DNA of 7,876 bases, taken from the NCBI GenBank assembly GCA_018711415.1, contig DVIJ01000136.1:1-7876 (forward strand), written 5' to 3'. Positions 6,412 to 7,876 of this stretch are shown here, piece after piece. This DNA comes from Scatomorpha merdavium. Its GTDB lineage: Bacteria > Bacillota > Clostridia > Oscillospirales > Oscillospiraceae. A program made the position numbers and the translations under genes. Positions within the stretch are counted from its first letter, which is position 1. The number at the start of each line of letters is the position of its first letter. Under the pieces are notes generated by a model, which saw only the letters and a list, made by a program, of their open reading frames with translations, did not search any database and was not told the origin of the DNA.

Positions 6412-6440
6412 TTGAAATGGGCCATTATGTGTGTTAAGAT
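6412..6440 (+). promoter_or_regulatory. Internal promoter before the inositol-monophosphatase-family gene
   Basis: TTGAAA (6412-6417), a 17-bp spacer and TAAGAT (6435-6440), with TG one base upstream of the -10 box (TGTTAAGAT, an extended -10). Transcription would start near 6447, about 20 bases before the ATG at 6467. It begins only 9 bp after the preceding stop codon, and no terminator is seen, so the last gene may be both read through and expressed on its own. Confidence 0.55.
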
Positions 6441-6466
6441 TTTCTGCGTGAGAAAGAAGGTGAGCG

Positions 6467-7243
6467 ATGGAGAGGTTTGAACTGGCCACCGCCGCTATAA
6501 GGGAGGCCGGCGCAGTACTCAGGCAGAGCCGCCTCAGGAGCAGCGATATTGCGATCAAAACAGGTTATCAGGACCTCGTGACATACTGGGACAGGAAAAC
6601 GGAGCAGCTGCTGCGCAGCAGGATACTCTCCGCCTTCCCGGACGACGCCATAGTCGGCGAGGAATATCCCCCGTCGAACGTAGGCAAGCGCGGCGTGGTC
6701 TGGTATATAGACCCGATCGACGGTACGACGAATTTCATCAACCAGAACAGCAACTACGCCGTGTCGGTAGGCTGCTGGGCCGGGGAAGAGCCGCTGTTCG
6801 GGCTGGTGCTGGACGTGGAGCGGGATGGGCTCTACCGGGCGAGTCCCGGCGAGGGCGCCTGGCTGGACGACAAGCCCCTGCACGTCACCTCGCGCAGAAG
6901 CCTGCGTGAGATGCTGCTTACGACGCCGGGCGTGCAGTACAGCTTTCTTGAGCCACACCCTTGGCAGGAGCGGCTGGTGAAGTTGGCCAAGGCCGTGCGC
7001 GGCGTGCGCTGCCTGGGCAGCGTGGCGCTGGAGCTATGCGAGCTCGCCGCCGGGAAGGCGGACCTCTTCGTTACGATGCGCTCCTCGCCCTGGGACCACA
7101 ATGCCGCTCGGATAATCGTTTCGGAGGCCGGCGGCCTCGTGCGCGACATCACCGGTGCGGAGCTCCCGCTGGGCGAGAAGAGCACGGTGCTCGCCGTAAA
7201 TTCCCCGGAGGCCCTTGAGGAAATACAAAGTCTCCTGGCCTGA
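6467..7243 (+). CDS. Inositol-monophosphatase-family phosphatase
   Basis: A Mg-dependent, lithium-sensitive-fold phosphomonoesterase of 258 residues, normal family length. Motifs in order: the DLVT segment (36-39), GEEY with metal ligand Glu65 (64-67), the signature DPIDGTTNF (82-90; D82, D85), GSVALELCELAAGKAD (184-199) and the second signature WDHNAARIIVSEAGG (209-223; D210). All catalytic residues appear intact. Members hydrolyse inositol 1-phosphate, fructose 1,6-bisphosphate, 3'-phosphoadenosine 5'-phosphate or histidinol phosphate, and sequence alone does not tell which. No signal peptide is seen, so it is cytoplasmic. AGAAGGTGA (6455-6463) precedes the ATG. It is the last gene of the same-strand cluster, 64 bp after the phosphoesterase, and a promoter lies in that gap. 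Co-location with the importer suggests a role in freeing phosphate from the imported molecule, but a housekeeping role is possible. Confidence 0.93.
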   Translation: MERFELATAAIREAGAVLRQSRLRSSDIAIKTGYQDLVTYWDRKTEQLLRSRILSAFPDDAIVGEEYPPSNVGKRGVVWYIDPIDGTTNFINQNSNYAVSVGCWAGEEPLFGLVLDVERDGLYRASPGEGAWLDDKPLHVTSRRSLREMLLTTPGVQYSFLEPHPWQERLVKLAKAVRGVRCLGSVALELCELAAGKADLFVTMRSSPWDHNAARIIVSEAGGLVRDITGAELPLGEKSTVLAVNSPEALEEIQSLLA

Positions 7244-7257
7244 ACCTAATAAAGGCG

Positions 7258-7293
7258 AAAACACCGCAGACGGAGATCGTCTGCGGTGTTTTT
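7258..7293. terminator. Bidirectional intrinsic terminator between convergent genes
   Basis: A perfect 15-bp stem (7258-7272 with 7278-7292), GC-rich in its core, with a 5-base GAGAT loop and A/T flanks that give a T-run on both strands. It lies 14 bp after the forward stop and 7 bp before the end of the converging reverse gene, so it can terminate both transcripts. Confidence 0.9.
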
Positions 7294-7299
7294 CTGCCC

Positions 7300-7876
7300 T
7301 CACTCGTATTTTTTCGCCGTCAGGTATGTTGGCAGGACCAGTCCGGCCAGGAGCAGCACCAGGAGCGCATAGGGTTCCGCCGCCCCCCAGAGCTCCGGGA
7401 CCAGCTCCGTCAGGAGCAGGGATGTCCCCGGGTACAGCGCTGCGGTCAGGCAGAGCCATGTCCTGTAGACCCTGAGAACATGCGGCCAGTTGCGGTTGTT
7501 GAAGGCCGCGCCAGGAAGGTTTATGCGGACCGGCCCGTCGTAAAATGCGCCTATGCGCTCGCCGTCGTAATATCGGGGCAGGCTTAGCCGTACAAAAAAC
7601 ACAAAGTAGGTCCCGAACAGCGCGCACATGGCGTATATAAGAGGACTCACTGTAGAAAGCCGGCCCCTGTACGCCGCAAGAGCGATGCAGGCCCCGCCCA
7701 GCAGCAGGCTCAGGAGAAAGGCCGGTTTCCAGCGGCTCTTTTCGCCGAGGGCGCGCTCGGGCTTTGAGCCGGAATAACCTATGGCGGTCTTTACCACGCT
7801 CTCTATCTGCTCCCCGTCCAGCTCGCTGTCTGCGGACATACGCTCGCAGCGCAGAAGCTCGGTCACACTCACGCCC
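7300..7876 (-). CDS. Unrecognised integral membrane protein, probably 5' partial
   Basis: The reverse frame ends at 7300-7302 and stays open to the right edge, giving at least 191 residues. A GTG at 7870-7872 and an ATG at 7837-7839 are possible starts, but neither has a visible ribosome binding site, so the gene probably begins beyond the window. Counting from the GTG, a soluble, charged N-terminal part (1-47) is followed by four likely membrane segments near 50-68, 73-94, 138-158 and 167-185. Between helices two and three is a polar stretch with PRYYDGERIGAFYDG and GAAFNNRNWPHVLRV. A similar pattern occurs, as far as I recall, in small uncharacterised membrane proteins of Clostridia; I can name no function. 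The tail is basic (AKKYE). It converges on the transporter cluster and shares its terminator, so it is not part of that operon. Confidence 0.72.
   Translation of the reverse strand, partial: GVSVTELLRCERMSADSELDGEQIESVVKTAIGYSGSKPERALGEKSRWKPAFLLSLLLGGACIALAAYRGRLSTVSPLIYAMCALFGTYFVFFVRLSLPRYYDGERIGAFYDGPVRINLPGAAFNNRNWPHVLRVYRTWLCLTAALYPGTSLLLTELVPELWGAAEPYALLVLLLAGLVLPTYLTAKKYE

Noticed and set aside
4774..6558. A 594-residue open frame on the reverse strand across the phosphoesterase gene
   Set aside because: It lies antisense to a gene with clear catalytic motifs, has no recognisable domains and a composition typical of the mirror frame of GC-rich coding DNA.
7215..7475. Forward open frame starting at the end of the phosphatase gene
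   Set aside because: It runs through the terminator hairpin and opposite the membrane-protein gene; its Pro/Gly-rich sequence looks non-coding.
7034..7627. Reverse frame spanning the terminator and the end of the phosphatase gene
   Set aside because: It crosses a strong bidirectional terminator and overlaps two better-supported genes.

Overview
The window looks like chromosomal DNA from a GC-rich member of the Clostridia (Firmicutes), possibly Oscillospiraceae-like. Supporting signs are a lipoprotein-type solute-binding protein, strong AGGAGG-like ribosome binding sites, sigma-A-type promoters in AT-rich gaps, intrinsic terminators with T-runs, and GC-rich genes that still use ATA (Ile) and AGG (Arg) freely. 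The lineage is inferred from composition and gene style only; no rRNA or marker gene is present.

Layout. Bases 1-150 hold the AT-rich tail of an upstream gene, in one open frame cut by the window edge, and a strong intrinsic terminator. A new transcription unit then starts from a good promoter (TTGATT-16-TATAAT, 218-245). It reads a LacI/GalR-family regulator (280-1257) and then, on the same strand, a phosphonate-type ABC importer: lipoprotein binding protein PhnD-like (1329-2408), ATPase PhnC (2486-3238) and two different permeases of the PhnE type (3235-4056 and 4070-4879). Two bases later comes a cytoplasmic CpdB/UshA-superfamily metallophosphoesterase (4882-6402). An inositol-monophosphatase-family enzyme (6467-7243) follows and appears to have an additional promoter of its own. 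A 15-bp bidirectional terminator (7258-7293) separates it from a convergent gene for an unrecognised four-helix membrane protein that runs off the right edge.

How the genes may work together. The importer belongs to the phosphonate/phosphite/phosphate-ester group, but no C-P lyase, phosphonatase or phosphite dehydrogenase gene is visible. The importer is followed instead by two phosphoester hydrolases without signal peptides, and the unit is led by a LacI-type regulator, a family that usually senses sugars or nucleosides. My inference is an import-then-dephosphorylate module for an organophosphate, possibly a nucleotide, cyclic nucleotide, sugar phosphate or inositol phosphate, rather than classical phosphonate use. 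The least expected non-coding structure is a pair of mutually exclusive hairpins between phnD and phnC, one of which would bury the phnC ribosome binding site.
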